64,000 bases of DNA. It comes from Microvirga sp. (lineage in GTDB: Bacteria > Pseudomonadota > Alphaproteobacteria > Rhizobiales > Beijerinckiaceae). Below, piece by piece: positions 1-9,345 of this stretch (within the stretch, counting starts at the first letter, position 1; each line of letters starts with the position of its first letter). The position numbers and the translations under genes are program-made. The notes under the pieces are model-generated. The model searched no databases, was not told the origin of the DNA, and saw only the letters and a program-made list of their open reading frames with translations. Location: contig NZ_JACXAB010000020.1 of the NCBI RefSeq assembly GCF_014699075.1, positions 1 through 64,000 of the forward strand, written 5' to 3'.

Positions 1-83
1 CTGCCCTTGAACACGCCGCCCTCCGTCCCTGAACCCGGCGAGCAGTAACTGAAACTCTGAAACAAAGTGTTTGCGACGGATCC
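1..83 (-). mobile_element. IS6-family element, 5' end (runs off window start)
   Basis: On the minus strand the first ~58 bases encode the start of an IS6-family transposase, including the typical N-terminal TEGGVFKG. The same residues occur in the fragment near 53.87 kb. The likely terminal repeat ends at 83 and reads GGATCCGTCGCAAAC inward, close to other IS6 ends in this window. The rest of the element lies left of the window. Confidence 0.7.
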
Positions 84-206
84 GAACCAAATAGCCTAAA
101 ATAAGAAAAACGGTCGTTTCTGATAGGCAGGAGGTCCTTTAGTTTAACCCGATGCACGTGGCGCGCCTATCCAATCTTACACGCCTGAGCGTAAAGGGAG
201 TGAGAC

Positions 207-1202
207 ATGCAGTTAGGAATGGTTGGTCTGGGCCGGATGGGAGGGAACATAGTCCGCCGCCTGATCCGAGCAGGACATGCAGCCGTTGTGTACGACCACA
301 ATCCGGAAGCAGCCAGAGGTTTAGCAGGTGAGGGCGCGACAGGAGCCGAGAGCCTGGAAGGTCTTGTCGCAAAGCTGGAGGCACCACGGGTTGTCTGGGT
401 CATGCTGCCTGCCGGTGACATCACTGAAGCAACCATCCAGCGGCTTGCCGTCCTTCTGGAGGTAGGCGACACCATCATTGATGGTGGCAACACCTTCTGG
501 CAAGACGATGTCCGGCGGGCAGGCCAGCTCCGCAGCCGCGGCCTGCACTACATCGATGTCGGCACCAGTGGTGGGGTGTGGGGGCTCGAGCGCGGGTACT
601 GCCTCATGATCGGCGGTGAGGCACCCATTGTCGAACGCCTAGATCCGATTTTTTCCGCCTTGGCGCCTGGTCGCAGTGACCTGCCGGTCACCCCGGGGCG
701 CGAGGGCAGAGATCCCCGGGCCGAGCAGGGTTACATCCATGCCGGGCCGAACGGGGCCGGGCACTTCGTCAAGATGATCCACAACGGCATCGAGTACGGC
801 CTGATGCAGGCCTACGCCGAAGGCTTCGATATCCTGCGCAACGCCTCAAGGCCAGCCCTGCCGCCCGAGCACCGCTTCGACTTCGACGTGGCCGATATCG
901 CCGAAGTCTGGCGCAGGGGAAGCGTGATCACCTCCTGGTTGCTTGATCTCACCGCCACCGCCTTGGCCGAAGATGAGCACCTCAGCTCCTACTCCGGCTA
1001 TGTTGACGATTCCGGCGAGGGACGCTGGACCATCCAGGCCGCGATCGACGAGGCGGTCCCGGCCGAAGTCCTCACAGCCGCCCTCTATGCCCGCTTCCGC
1101 TCGCGTCAGGAGCATACGTTTGCCGAGAAGATCCTCTCGGCCATGCGCAAGGGCTTCGGCGGCCATGTCGAGGTCAAGAGGTCGGAAGGAGACCGGGTAT
1201 GA
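207..1202 (+). CDS. gnd: 6-phosphogluconate dehydrogenase, short (NAD-type) form
   Basis: Oxidatively decarboxylates 6-phosphogluconate to ribulose 5-phosphate in the cytoplasmic pentose phosphate pathway. The 331-residue protein opens with the Rossmann motif GLGRMGGN (residues ~8-15). It carries [19 protein letters not shown] (~123-141) and the substrate-site segment [19 protein letters not shown] (~181-199). The length matches the short GndA/YqeC-like class (~300-335 aa) rather than the ~470-aa E. coli class, and that class is usually NAD-dependent (family knowledge). An AGGGAG ribosome-binding site lies just before the ATG. The stop overlaps the zwf start (ATGA), so the two are probably translationally coupled. 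Confidence 0.95.
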   Translation: MQLGMVGLGRMGGNIVRRLIRAGHAAVVYDHNPEAARGLAGEGATGAESLEGLVAKLEAPRVVWVMLPAGDITEATIQRLAVLLEVGDTIIDGGNTFWQDDVRRAGQLRSRGLHYIDVGTSGGVWGLERGYCLMIGGEAPIVERLDPIFSALAPGRSDLPVTPGREGRDPRAEQGYIHAGPNGAGHFVKMIHNGIEYGLMQAYAEGFDILRNASRPALPPEHRFDFDVADIAEVWRRGSVITSWLLDLTATALAEDEHLSSYSGYVDDSGEGRWTIQAAIDEAVPAEVLTAALYARFRSRQEHTFAEKILSAMRKGFGGHVEVKRSEGDRV

Positions 1203-2713
1203 TGCAATCTCCTGCGCCCGCTGCTGACCCGTGCTGCTTTGTGATCTTTGGCGCCTCCGGGGATCTGACGAGCCGCTTGCTCGTGCCGGCGCTCTACAAC
1301 CTGGCCGCCACCGGCCTGCTGCCGGAGCGCTTTGCGATCGTCGGGGTAGCGCGAACGGCCCAAACAGCGGATCAGTTCCGGGACGATCTGCTCGCCGCCC
1401 TTCGGACCCACGCCACGCGCGAGGTCGATCCGCAGCTGGCCCAACGGCTTGTCGCTCATGCCGCTTACGTGTCCGGCAGTATCGACGAGGAGGAAACCTT
1501 CTCCAAGCTCAGGGCGACCCTGGAGGAGACCGAGGCGGCGGCCGGCACTCGGGGCAACCGGCTGTTCTACCTGGCCATGCCACCGGACACCTTCGAGCCG
1601 ATCGCGCGTCAGCTGGCCAGGGCTGGCTTGTCCCAAGAGGGAGCCTCAGGCGCCCCGTGGCGCCGGGTGGTCGTTGAGAAGCCGTTCGGGACAGATTTGG
1701 CCTCGGCGCGGGTGCTTAACCGTGCCCTGCTGGAGGTCCTCACTGAGGATCAGATCTACCGCATCGATCACTATCTCGGCAAAGAGACCGTCCAGAACAT
1801 CCTGCTGCTGCGGTTTGCCAATGGTCTGTTCGAGCCGATCTGGAACCGGAACCACATCGATCATGTGCAGATCACAGTGGCTGAGACCGTCAACGTCGAG
1901 AGGCGAGGGCGCTTCTACGACCGGACGGGCGCTCTGCGGGACATGGTGCCCAATCACCTGTTCCAGCTGCTGGCGTTGATTGCCATGGAGCCGCCGGCCC
2001 GCTTTGAGGCGGAGCGCGTGCGGAATGCAAAAGCCGAAGCCCTGGCGGCGATCCGGATCCCCAATGAGGCTGAAGCGCTAGCAAACTCTGTGCGGGGGCA
2101 GTATCGCGCCGGCCGTGTCGATGATGCGCCGGTGGTGGCCTACCGGGACGCCGAGCATATCGTGTCCGGCAGTGTCACCGAGACCTATGCGGCCCTTCGG
2201 CTTGAGGTCGACAACTGGCGCTGGGCGGGAGTGCCGTTCTACCTGAGAACCGGCAAGGCTCTCTCAGCCCGCCGGACGGAGGTGGCGATCAAGTTCAAGC
2301 AGGCGCCGATCTCGATGTTTGAGCAAACGTCTGTTGACCGGCTGGGGCAGAACTTCCTGGTTTTGCGGATTCAGCCCAACGAGGGCATCACACTCCGCTT
2401 CAATGCAAAGGTGCCCGGGCCTGTGCTGGCGGCCGAGAGTGTCGACATGACCTTCAAGTACAAGGATCACTTCGACGTTGCCCCGAGTACCGGCTACGAG
2501 ACGCTCATTTATGACTGCATGACGGGCGATGCCCTGCACTTCCAGCGGGCGGACGGGGTGGAGGCGGGATGGGCCGTGGTTCAGCCGTTTCTCGACGCGT
2601 GGTCGAAATCGGGAGCCAAAGGATTGGAGTTCTATCCAGCTGGTTCATCCGGGCCAGAGGAGGCGGGATTCCTGCTCGCGAGAGATGGGCGTCGTTGGCG
2701 TGTGATCGAATAG
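1199..2713 (+). CDS. zwf: Glucose-6-phosphate 1-dehydrogenase
   Basis: Catalyses the first step of the oxidative pentose phosphate and Entner-Doudoroff routes, glucose 6-phosphate to 6-phosphogluconolactone, with reduction of NAD(P). The 504-aa length is normal. The N-terminal nucleotide-binding motif is GASGDLTSR (~17-25), and the active-site signature [13 protein letters not shown] (~187-199) contains the catalytic histidine. The ATG overlaps the gnd stop by four bases. No 6-phosphogluconolactonase gene follows; an IS6 remnant does, so the usual third gene may be elsewhere or lost. Confidence 0.96.
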   Translation: MMQSPAPAADPCCFVIFGASGDLTSRLLVPALYNLAATGLLPERFAIVGVARTAQTADQFRDDLLAALRTHATREVDPQLAQRLVAHAAYVSGSIDEEETFSKLRATLEETEAAAGTRGNRLFYLAMPPDTFEPIARQLARAGLSQEGASGAPWRRVVVEKPFGTDLASARVLNRALLEVLTEDQIYRIDHYLGKETVQNILLLRFANGLFEPIWNRNHIDHVQITVAETVNVERRGRFYDRTGALRDMVPNHLFQLLALIAMEPPARFEAERVRNAKAEALAAIRIPNEAEALANSVRGQYRAGRVDDAPVVAYRDAEHIVSGSVTETYAALRLEVDNWRWAGVPFYLRTGKALSARRTEVAIKFKQAPISMFEQTSVDRLGQNFLVLRIQPNEGITLRFNAKVPGPVLAAESVDMTFKYKDHFDVAPSTGYETLIYDCMTGDALHFQRADGVEAGWAVVQPFLDAWSKSGAKGLEFYPAGSSGPEEAGFLLARDGRRWRVIE

Positions 2714-2802
2714 GAAATGGCGACAGGAACGCCACACTCAGATTCTCCGAAGGCATGGCTCACAAGTGAATGCATGGAGAAGCTGGCGAGCGCTGGCGAA
2801 GA

Positions 2803-2965
2803 GGGTTCTGTCGCAACTCTGGGGCTGAGACAACAGGATAGAAGCGATCCTCCGGCGACGGTTATGCAGCAAGCGGGTCGATCTGCTCAGCGAGCGAGGG
2901 CTGCCGAGTCCGGGCATACTTTGCCTGCCCTTTGCGCATCATGTGCACTATTTCACGGAGGGATG
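2803..2965 (-). mobile_element. IS6-family 3'-end remnant
   Basis: The terminal repeat GGTTCTGTCGCAACT starts at 2803. Reading the minus strand, bases ~2965-2862 encode the end of an IS6 transposase: EIVHMMRKGQAKYA, then PSLAEQ, then a TAA stop. The element at the right end of the window shows the same tail (HMMRKGQAKYA, LSLAEQFERLTA). Everything upstream in the transposase is missing. Confidence 0.75.
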
Positions 2966-2999
2966 AGTTGCTGGGCGACTGTGCGGCAAAGAACTGAGC

Positions 3000-3257
3000 T
3001 CAGATGGGTTCACTTTCGCGCCGGTTGACCTTGACCTGAGGATTTCCCAGCCAGGCGCATAGTTCCTCCAGGGTCGGGAAATCGTGTTCGATCCCTTTGA
3101 AGGGCGCAGGTCTCTTGTTCTGTGGCAGATTCACGAGCAGTTCCGCCGTCCAGGTGTAGGGCTGCCGTGAGCCGTTCCTCACCACACTCCCTATGATCTC
3201 TCCATTGAGGAGGAGATCATAGGCGCCAGGCGCAAGCTGGGTGAGGCTGTAGGTCAT
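3000..3257 (-). CDS. Small conserved protein of unknown function (paralogue A1)
   Basis: An 85-aa protein that I do not recognise as a named family. It is clearly paralogous to the products at 31226-31489 and 35855-36109. All three share a start like MTYxLxQLAPGAYD, then TWTAELL, a KRPAPF-like stretch, IEHDF, a leucine-rich LEELCAWLG helix and a variable tail. There is no signal peptide or membrane segment. The alternation of short polar strands with a C-terminal helix suggests a small cytoplasmic beta/alpha fold. It lies alone beside an IS6 remnant, and no partner gene is adjacent, unlike the copy at 31.2 kb. Confidence 0.7.
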   Translation of the reverse strand: MTYSLTQLAPGAYDLLLNGEIIGSVVRNGSRQPYTWTAELLVNLPQNKRPAPFKGIEHDFPTLEELCAWLGNPQVKVNRRESEPI

Positions 3258-3767
3258 AAGGTGCTTTTAGCAGACTTAAGCTACAGCTCAATCCGCTCCT
3301 TGGCCCTGGCGATAGGAACTTCGCGATAAAGGGATACGATCAGAGTTAAGCACTGATTGAGCAGCACTGTAGCTGGCGGCGCGGGTCTTCCTTACAGTTG
3401 GACCAGGTTTGGGCTCATGTCGGCGGTTGCTGCCTATGTAATTCCAGACGGGATCGAGATCGTTTTCATAATGCGCAGCCATCTCCTGCCAAGCAGGTCG
3501 ACCTGCATGCTATGTACGACACTGATCGGCCTTGGCGCTTCCTGAACTTTACTTGAGACTGGCAACGTAGCCGGCGAGACTGCAGAACCGCGCTCGGGCC
3601 ACCTACGATTATCGCTAGTTGGCGGGGAGGCCGCTGCGCGAAGCAGTGCCCGAGTTCATCCCAAGCGTCGTCCGACAAACAAGCACAGAGCCAGACGCAT
3701 CGGCCCTATCACCTCCACCTTGGCACATCAGGGCCGTCAGGGGGCGCCCACCTCAACACGACCGGGT
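3258..3767. other. Gene-free stretch
   Basis: About 510 bases between two minus-strand genes. Only short unconvincing reading frames are present on both strands. I see no RNA gene, terminator or recognisable IS end. It may be decayed sequence. Confidence 0.4.
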
Positions 3768-4343
3768 CTAGAGGAAGTGCGGGATAATTACCTTGGTTCG
3801 CTGCTGATAAACCTTGTAGCGCTCGCCAAAGATGCGGCTGAGCAGTTTCTCCTCTGCGCGGGCGCGCCACACGAAGGTCGGAATAATCCCGAACAGCACC
3901 ATGGCAAACGCCGGCAAGCTGCTGAACGCCAGGGCTTGGCCCGCAGCAAGGAATACTAGGCCAAGATAAATTGGGTGTCGAACGAAACGATAGGGGCCGG
4001 TCGTGACGAGACCCGTCTCCTGGTCTGCATCGGGAACGAAACTCCATGCCGGGCCAAGAACCACGCGTGATCTGAGAACGACAGCGGCACCCGCAACCGC
4101 CAGAACTGATCCCAGCGAGGCAAGCAGCAGCGATAGAGAACTCGCGGTGGTGCCGGGAAAAAGCAGGAGCGAAAGCAAGAACAATGCGAAAGCTGCAAGG
4201 TTTGCCGCGACCGGTACTCGGTTGGCGCCACCGTGACGGGCTTGCTTAGCGGGCTCTCTGGGATGCTCGATGAAGCGTAGCAGCATGGGCCCTACAAAGG
4301 CGAGCAGGGATACGGCGCGGAGAACGATGACCAGCGTTGACAT
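3768..4343 (-). CDS. Isoprenylcysteine carboxyl methyltransferase/PEMT-like membrane methyltransferase (copy 1)
   Basis: A 191-aa multi-pass membrane protein. Hydrophobic segments lie at about 5-25, 48-65, 70-90 and a hairpin at 125-160. The family signature GPYRFVRHPIYLG (~117-129) and the C-terminal AEEKLLSRIFGERYKVYQQ (~163-181) form the cofactor and active region in ICMT/PEMT enzymes (family knowledge). The bacterial substrate is unknown; a lipid or lipid-linked acceptor is likely. It is the last gene of a three-gene minus-strand operon, three bases after a DedA-like gene. A second member of the same superfamily is the first gene. Confidence 0.85.
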   Translation of the reverse strand: MSTLVIVLRAVSLLAFVGPMLLRFIEHPREPAKQARHGGANRVPVAANLAAFALFLLSLLLFPGTTASSLSLLLASLGSVLAVAGAAVVLRSRVVLGPAWSFVPDADQETGLVTTGPYRFVRHPIYLGLVFLAAGQALAFSSLPAFAMVLFGIIPTFVWRARAEEKLLSRIFGERYKVYQQRTKVIIPHFL

Positions 4344-4346
4344 GAC

Positions 4347-4976
4347 TTACCGTGCCCGCCGCTGCATGGGATACAGGATGATGGGCAGCAAGAGGATGGG
4401 GAGCACATAGCTCACCCCAAGGGCTACGATCGGTTGGTCGGCCCAGCCGGCGCCGATGGCCGCAAAGATAAACGCTGTAGGTATGCTGCCGATGGACAGC
4501 GCTGCCGTGAACTTCCACAGGGGCATTCCAGCAAGTCCAGCGAGAAGGACCATTGCCTCGGGAACGCTGAAGGGGAGGCTGCGCGTGAGGACAATGGCCC
4601 AAGCTCCCCGCCGCTCGAACAAGCGCTCCATCTTGTGCAGAGACTGAAGTCCACCGAAGTGTTGCATTGAACGGCGTGCAGAGGTGACCATCAGTCCATA
4701 GCCGAGAAGGCCACCGGCGATCAGGCCGAAGCTGCCCAGCAATCCGCCAAGCCACGCCCCATAGATGATGCCGAACGCGGCGATCACGGCCGTTTGCGGG
4801 ATCGGCAACACCAGATCGGCCCAGATGAGCGCAATGCCCAGGGCCCACGCCCAACTCCCGTACTGCCGGAGCATCAGCACAGCATCGTTAGCCTCCTGCG
4901 GTATCGGCAGTCTCGCGCAGGAGACGAGCGCAAGCGACACGAGGCCGGTGACAACCAGGGCTGCTCTCATATGCAC
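4347..4976 (-). CDS. DedA/VTT-domain (SNARE-associated) membrane protein
   Basis: A 209-aa integral membrane protein of the DedA/VTT superfamily, whose members act in lipid-carrier recycling or scrambling (family knowledge). The N terminus is hydrophobic and contains LVSC, a possible lipobox. The glycine-rich stretch GLLGSFGLIAGGLLGYGL (~78-95) and TRSLPFSVPEAMVLLAGLAG (~128-147) match the re-entrant and R...P...AG core of the family. Further TM helices fill the C terminus. It sits between two ICMT-like methyltransferase genes in one operon, 39 bases after the upstream gene, so a shared role in membrane lipid modification is plausible. Confidence 0.8.
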   Translation of the reverse strand: MHMRAALVVTGLVSLALVSCARLPIPQEANDAVLMLRQYGSWAWALGIALIWADLVLPIPQTAVIAAFGIIYGAWLGGLLGSFGLIAGGLLGYGLMVTSARRSMQHFGGLQSLHKMERLFERRGAWAIVLTRSLPFSVPEAMVLLAGLAGMPLWKFTAALSIGSIPTAFIFAAIGAGWADQPIVALGVSYVLPILLLPIILYPMQRRAR

Positions 4977-5015
4977 CTCCGAACGAGCAGGCCGGCTTAC
5001 ATTCCAGTCCCGGCG

Positions 5016-5525
5016 CTAGAGCCAGCGGCGCACGCGCGCCTTGTAGTCGCGGTAGTCGTCGCCAAAGCGCGCTTCCAGATATGCCTCCTCGCGCGCAACG
5101 ACGCCGTAGCGGATCGCCACGGCCAGCGGCAGCATAAAAATGAGAATCCACGAACTGCGCACAACTATCCCGATGCCGACATACATGAGAAAAAAACCAA
5201 GGTAGATCGGGTTGCGGGTCCAGCTGTGAACACCAGTCGTTACGAGCGTACGGGTGGGCTCGTTGGTGGGTACAGGGGTTCCTGCCTCTGAGAAGTTGCG
5301 GATACCCGCAGCTGCGAGCACCACACCCATAATGATCAGGCATGCGGAGATGATGGCGCTGATCCAGTGAACCGAACCGATGCTCGAAACCGAGATCGGC
5401 AGGGGTAGCAGGTGATCCGAGACGAAGCCGAGAAGAAGGGCACCGAGGAAGAGGAGGAGAGGGCGCGCAATGACGCCCGCAGTTCCGGCGTCAGTTCCTT
5501 GTTGCCCGGCCGTCTCATGATCCAT
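5016..5525 (-). CDS. ICMT/PEMT-like membrane methyltransferase (copy 2)
   Basis: A 169-aa membrane protein and the first gene of the three-gene operon. Transmembrane segments are visible at about 20-40, 55-75 and a hairpin at ~112-140. It has the family motif HSWTRNPIYLGFF (~100-112) and the C-terminal REEAYLEARFGDDYRDYKAR (~145-164). It is only distantly similar to the operon's other methyltransferase, so the two are probably not a recent duplication. Divergent transcription from the MarR gene across a region with two perfect-arm repeats suggests MarR control. Confidence 0.85.
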   Translation of the reverse strand: MDHETAGQQGTDAGTAGVIARPLLLFLGALLLGFVSDHLLPLPISVSSIGSVHWISAIISACLIIMGVVLAAAGIRNFSEAGTPVPTNEPTRTLVTTGVHSWTRNPIYLGFFLMYVGIGIVVRSSWILIFMLPLAVAIRYGVVAREEAYLEARFGDDYRDYKARVRRWL

Positions 5526-5572
5526 GGCGGCTTCCTTCGATCGTTGCAGCTAAGCAGCAATATTTGCCGCAT

Positions 5573-5593
5573 AATGACAACTAAGGTGTCATT
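5573..5593. promoter_or_regulatory. MarR-type operator, copy 1
   Basis: Inverted repeat with core TGACAACTAAGGTGTCA (5575-5591). Arms are AATGACA and TGTCATT around a 7-base centre. It lies in the divergent gap between the methyltransferase operon (start 5525) and the marR gene. Confidence 0.7.
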
Positions 5594-5599
5594 ATGCAA

Positions 5600-5620
5600 G
5601 TTGACAACCATGGTGTCAAC
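5600..5620. promoter_or_regulatory. MarR-type operator, copy 2
   Basis: Core TGACAACCATGGTGTCA (5602-5618), differing from copy 1 at only two of 17 positions and centred 27 bases away. The candidate start codon ATG at 5610 lies inside this repeat, which argues for a later start for marR. Confidence 0.7.
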
Positions 5621-5654
5621 TGAAAAAGTTGGTTCTAGCAGATGGACGAATGCA

Positions 5655-6152
5655 ATGGCGTCGACACGACATAAGACCGGGACAAGAGCGCGCCCCATTA
5701 ACGACAGCAAGGCAGAAGCAGTGGCAGAGTTGATGCTCGAAGTAACCCAGTGCTTCTTCAGGATCCGGGCTCTCGGACAAGCGGCAGGGCTCATCACCAA
5801 TTGGGGCGGCGGTGCGTTCGGTTTTATTCGGAGCCTTGCGCTTCTTGGTCCGCTGACCGTTCCGCAGATCGCCCAAATGCGGCCGACGAGCCGTCAGCGC
5901 ATGCAGCGGCTTGCCGATGAGCTTGCGGCCGAAGGGCTCGTGGAGTTTATAGACAATCCGAAGCACCGGCGTTCGAAGCTTGTGCGGCTGACCCCGAAAG
6001 GTGAGGCGGAGTATCGTGAGCTCAATACCCAGTTCCTGTCGCTCTCATCGACTGTTGGCGTCGCTCTCAGCGAAGCGGATATCCGCAACACGATCGAGGT
6101 CGTGCGGCATCTAAGTGATGATGTGAAAGGGCGTTCGGCACGGCTCCCGTAG
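5655..6152 (+). CDS. MarR-family transcriptional regulator
   Basis: A winged-helix regulator of about 165 aa. The N terminus is a dimerisation helix, followed by the HTH region GPLTVPQIAQMRPTSRQRMQ (recognition-helix area ~75-94) and the wing DNPKHRRSKLVRLTPKGEAE (~108-127). I chose the ATG at 5655 because the alternative at 5610 sits inside an operator repeat. A longer frame continues upstream to 5412 but overlaps the divergent gene and has no support. It probably represses itself and the divergent membrane operon through the two repeats at 5573-5620. Confidence 0.85.
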   Translation: MASTRHKTGTRARPINDSKAEAVAELMLEVTQCFFRIRALGQAAGLITNWGGGAFGFIRSLALLGPLTVPQIAQMRPTSRQRMQRLADELAAEGLVEFIDNPKHRRSKLVRLTPKGEAEYRELNTQFLSLSSTVGVALSEADIRNTIEVVRHLSDDVKGRSARLP

Positions 6153-6642
6153 CGCCTCCGTTCACGCGTCCACGAAACGCCTGATCTCGGCGAGGCACCA
6201 GTCCATGAATTAGCATCACATGCTGACCCCTGAGCCGAGTGCCATCAAGTAAATGGCTTTACTGGTAAATTCATTGGATCGGCGGGGTCGTCATCGGCGC
6301 TGATCGTGACCCTGCCGGATTTCCATTCTGTGTCGCTTAACCAACGCATTGCGCTTCCCTAGTCAGGGTAACTCTTCGTTACCAATTCATACTTAGGCTA
6401 CACTCGCCAGCCCGCATCAACCTTTACATGCATAAGACCAGCTAGGGCTGTCCTGTGCCCTTACTTCCATCGGTTAACCTATCGGTAACCACCTTGAGCG
6501 CCGAATAGGACTGCCACCGAGAGGGATGGCCGTTGCTGTTTCGATTCTTTTCGGTCGCCATTCTGTAATGCCGCTTCTCGATCATGCTTGTGCCTGCGTG
6601 GGTGCCGTGCCTCCTCACGGTTTCTCTGGAGAACTGCCAGCA
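6153..6642. other. Gene-free stretch upstream of minD
   Basis: About 490 bases. A short AT-richer section around 6250-6430 and a weak repeat (GGTTA ... TAACC, 6472-6490) may be promoter sequence for the downstream minD-like gene. I see no coding sequence. Confidence 0.35.
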
Positions 6643-7512
6643 ATGAAGAAGCCCAGATCAAAGCAGAAGCACACCAAGGCGAAGACAAAGGCCAGGCACG
6701 GCAGGGTGCTGGTGGTGACCTCCGGCAAGGGCGGGGTCGGCAAGACCACCTCCACGGCGGCCTTGGGTGCCGCACTCGCCCAAACCGGCCAGAAGGTGGT
6801 GGTGGTCGACTTTGATGTCGGCTTGCGCAATCTGGATCTGGTCATGGGGGCCGAGCGCCGGATGGTCTTTGACCTGATCAACGTCATCAAAGGCGAGGCC
6901 AAGCTCTCGCAGGCGCTCATTCGAGACAAGCGTCTCGACACACTGGCTCTCCTGCCAGCTTCCCAGAGGCGCGACAAGGATAGCCTGACCGAGGAGGGAG
7001 TTGCGGCCGTCATCGGCGAGTTGCGGGCGCAGTTCGACTGGGTGATCTGCGATAGCCCAGCTGGGATTGAGACCGGAGCTACCCTGGCGATGCGGCATGC
7101 GGATGTAGCTGTCGTGGTCGTCAATCCGGAGGTGTCTTCGATCCGTGATGCCGATCGCATCATTGGTATGCTGGACGCCAAGACGGTAAGGGCCGAGCAC
7201 GGGCATCATATCGAGAAGCATCTTCTCCTCACGCGTTATGATCCCGTCCGCGCCCGGCGCGGTGAGATCATGACGGTGGAGGATGTGCAGGAGATCCTAT
7301 CCATTCCACTGCTGGGCATCATCCCGGAGAGTGGGGAAGTGCTGCGCAGTTCGAACGTTGGAGCCCCAGTGACCCTGGGCAGCCCTGGCAGCCCACCGGC
7401 GCAAGCTTACCTTAACGCGGCCCGTCAGCTGAAGGGTGGGAGCAAAAGGGTGACAACCTCAATCACCAAGCCTCGTCTGTTTCAACGGCTGTTCACCCGA
7501 CGAGCCGCATAG
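6643..7512 (+). CDS. minD: Septum-site-determining ATPase MinD (solitary copy)
   Basis: A 289-aa ParA/MinD-family ATPase. It has the deviant Walker A motif KGGVGKTT (~29-36), the switch I sequence VDFDVGLRNLDLVMGAERR (~54-72), the Walker B-type WVICDSPAGIE (~133-143) and VNPEVSSIRDADRIIG (~163-178). The end KPRLFQRLFTRR looks like the membrane-binding amphipathic helix. A lysine-rich ~20-residue N-terminal extension precedes the usual MinD start. A longer frame from 6526 exists, but the ATG at 6643 fits the family. MinD normally works with MinC and MinE. Neither is adjacent, so this copy may be an extra MinD or work with distant partners. Confidence 0.88.
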   Translation: MKKPRSKQKHTKAKTKARHGRVLVVTSGKGGVGKTTSTAALGAALAQTGQKVVVVDFDVGLRNLDLVMGAERRMVFDLINVIKGEAKLSQALIRDKRLDTLALLPASQRRDKDSLTEEGVAAVIGELRAQFDWVICDSPAGIETGATLAMRHADVAVVVVNPEVSSIRDADRIIGMLDAKTVRAEHGHHIEKHLLLTRYDPVRARRGEIMTVEDVQEILSIPLLGIIPESGEVLRSSNVGAPVTLGSPGSPPAQAYLNAARQLKGGSKRVTTSITKPRLFQRLFTRRAA

Positions 7513-7680
7513 ATGCACTCGACCTCCTTGCAGGATTGAGATCAGGAGCAGGAGCGCAGAATATATTCTGCGCTGAACACCTGAAGAGTTTGGTTGAGTG
7601 CTATCATAAGTACTTGATCTTGACCGCATGCACGCAAGCTCTTGGGTCATCAACTTTCATGTTCATGGTTAGCATATACG

Positions 7681-8342
7681 ATGAAGCGTAACCCGAAACC
7701 TCTTCCAGTTGAGATCAAGAAGTTCCGCGCTCAAGGTCAGAGGCATCATTTTCCCCAAGGCTTCTGTTTGAGTTCAGGCCGGCTGAGACCACCAAGGTCG
7801 TTCAGGAGGAAGAACCTCAAACAGCGGTTGCGCCATCTTCTGGCCCACGCATTCTGCCGAGCCTCTTTGAGGCGGAGTGAACCAAATCTGAGGGCGTTGA
7901 GCCCAATCGTCCCAAGCGTGAATCAGGATCGAAAGTTGCTCGGAAGCAGACTGAGTTTAATTTGAACGCCAGTGCCTCTTCAGGTGTCGAGAAAGCATGC
8001 GCAGAGGAGCCGGCCATTGCCACAGCCGGCTTGCAGACTGACGTTGCCACTGCCATCCCAGAAGCTACAGCACCTCTTCACGACATCCACACCGCAACGG
8101 CTGGACATGCGAGGGCCAATGCCCCCAAGCCAAGACCCAAGGTCTTGGAAGATGACGAGCCAGTGCTGGCATCCCAGCGAACAGCAAGGCAGGAGTCACT
8201 ACAAGAGGCAAAGGTCATCAAACGATCGGCGGTGATGTCGCCGCGGGCAGACCAGCACAAGCTGGCCAAGCGTCAGGCTGACGCTGTTCAACTGCCGCGG
8301 CAGGAGCGTTGGAAGCGACGGCTCCATCCCGCTTCCTGGTGA
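7681..8342 (+). pseudogene. Decayed ORF of unknown function (frameshift plus stop)
   Basis: The frame from ATG 7681 (MKRNPKPLPVEIKK) is disrupted near 7770. Removing one base would let it continue as EFRPAETTKVVQEEEPQTA and then PRILPSLFEAE, where an in-frame TGA (7880-7882) is met. The same frame then continues through NASASSGVEKACAEEPA and ends at QERWKRRLHPASW. The composition (Ala, Glu, Pro, Lys) suggests a disordered basic protein. The family is unrecognised. An annotator using single frames would report two unrelated small proteins. Confidence 0.5.
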
Positions 8343-8409
8343 GTTTATCAACAGTCAAGGCCAAGGCGTTCCCGCGCCCGCTCCGATATCATGGAAGATG
8401 CGGCTCGGT

Positions 8410-9345
8410 TTATCTTACCCGCGTGCAGCTGCGGCCGTCTGTCTTGGCGGCATACAAGGCCCGATCCGCACGTTGCAGAATGGAGCTTCGGGAGTCCTGG
8501 GGCAGGGCCTCTGTGATTCCAGCGCTGAAGGTGAAAGCCAGTTCAACAGTACATTCTTCGATTCTGGCGCTTGGGAAGTCGGCTCTGAGGTGCTCCACAG
8601 TTTGAGCAGCAGCCTCAAGATTGACAGACGGCATCAGAAGCAGAAACTCCTCGCCTCCGGTTCGCCCGAGATAGGTATCAGGGCGCAGCCTCTCGCGGCA
8701 GACAGCTGAAAAGTGCCGCAGCACCGCGTCACCCACCTCGTGGCCATAGCTGTCATTGATCGCCTTGAACCAGTCGATATCGATCAGGGCAACACATAGC
8801 TTGGTGCCGTCCTGCTTGCCGCCGGTAAGACGCTCGTCAAGGATCTCGAGGATATAGCGGCGGTTCGGCAGGCCTGTGAGAACGTCAGTCCGGGACGCCA
8901 GCAGAGCCGCATCGTGCGCCTGCCGCAGTGATCGCTCATCGTGCTTGAGCGCCGTGATGTCAGCCCCAACCGTGAGCAACCAGCCATTCGGCAGGATGGT
9001 ATGGTCCATCCAGAACCAGCGGCCATTGACGAGGTCCGTCTGGAATGACTTGCGCGGAACACTCCGGCGCCGGGCGAGGGTCCGGGCAATGAAAGCCTCC
9101 ACGTCGCCATCATCAATCCTCACCCCAAGCCCGTTCTCGTGTGCGTGGCGAATAATCTCGGGAAACGTGAACGGGCCCTCATAATCGCCCAGGAACATGT
9201 CGTGGTAAGTTGTGTTGGCATACCGGAGTCGGTCTTCGGCATCATAAAGGCAGATCGCCTGTCCGCTTTCCGTCAGTGTCTCCACGAGGTGGCGAAGCAT
9301 CTCGTCATCCAGATCAGCAACAAACCTAGGCATACATTCAACCAC
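8410..9345 (-). CDS. PAS-GGDEF diguanylate cyclase
   Basis: A 311-aa predicted cytoplasmic diguanylate cyclase that would make c-di-GMP from two GTP. An N-terminal PAS-like sensor (~20-130, with ICLYDAEDRLRYANTTYHDM) joins through a short helical linker to the GGDEF domain, which starts at DVLTGLPNRRYILEILDERL (~152). The active-site signature is GGEEF (~228). The position of the usual inhibitory RxxD site reads RPDT, so product inhibition may be absent. There is no transmembrane segment. A start five codons downstream (MPRF) is possible. Confidence 0.9.
   Translation of the reverse strand: MVECMPRFVADLDDEMLRHLVETLTESGQAICLYDAEDRLRYANTTYHDMFLGDYEGPFTFPEIIRHAHENGLGVRIDDGDVEAFIARTLARRRSVPRKSFQTDLVNGRWFWMDHTILPNGWLLTVGADITALKHDERSLRQAHDAALLASRTDVLTGLPNRRYILEILDERLTGGKQDGTKLCVALIDIDWFKAINDSYGHEVGDAVLRHFSAVCRERLRPDTYLGRTGGEEFLLLMPSVNLEAAAQTVEHLRADFPSARIEECTVELAFTFSAGITEALPQDSRSSILQRADRALYAAKTDGRSCTRVR

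Noticed and set aside
5412..5654. Longer N terminus of the MarR protein
   Set aside because: It would overlap the divergent gene and start inside or before the operators.
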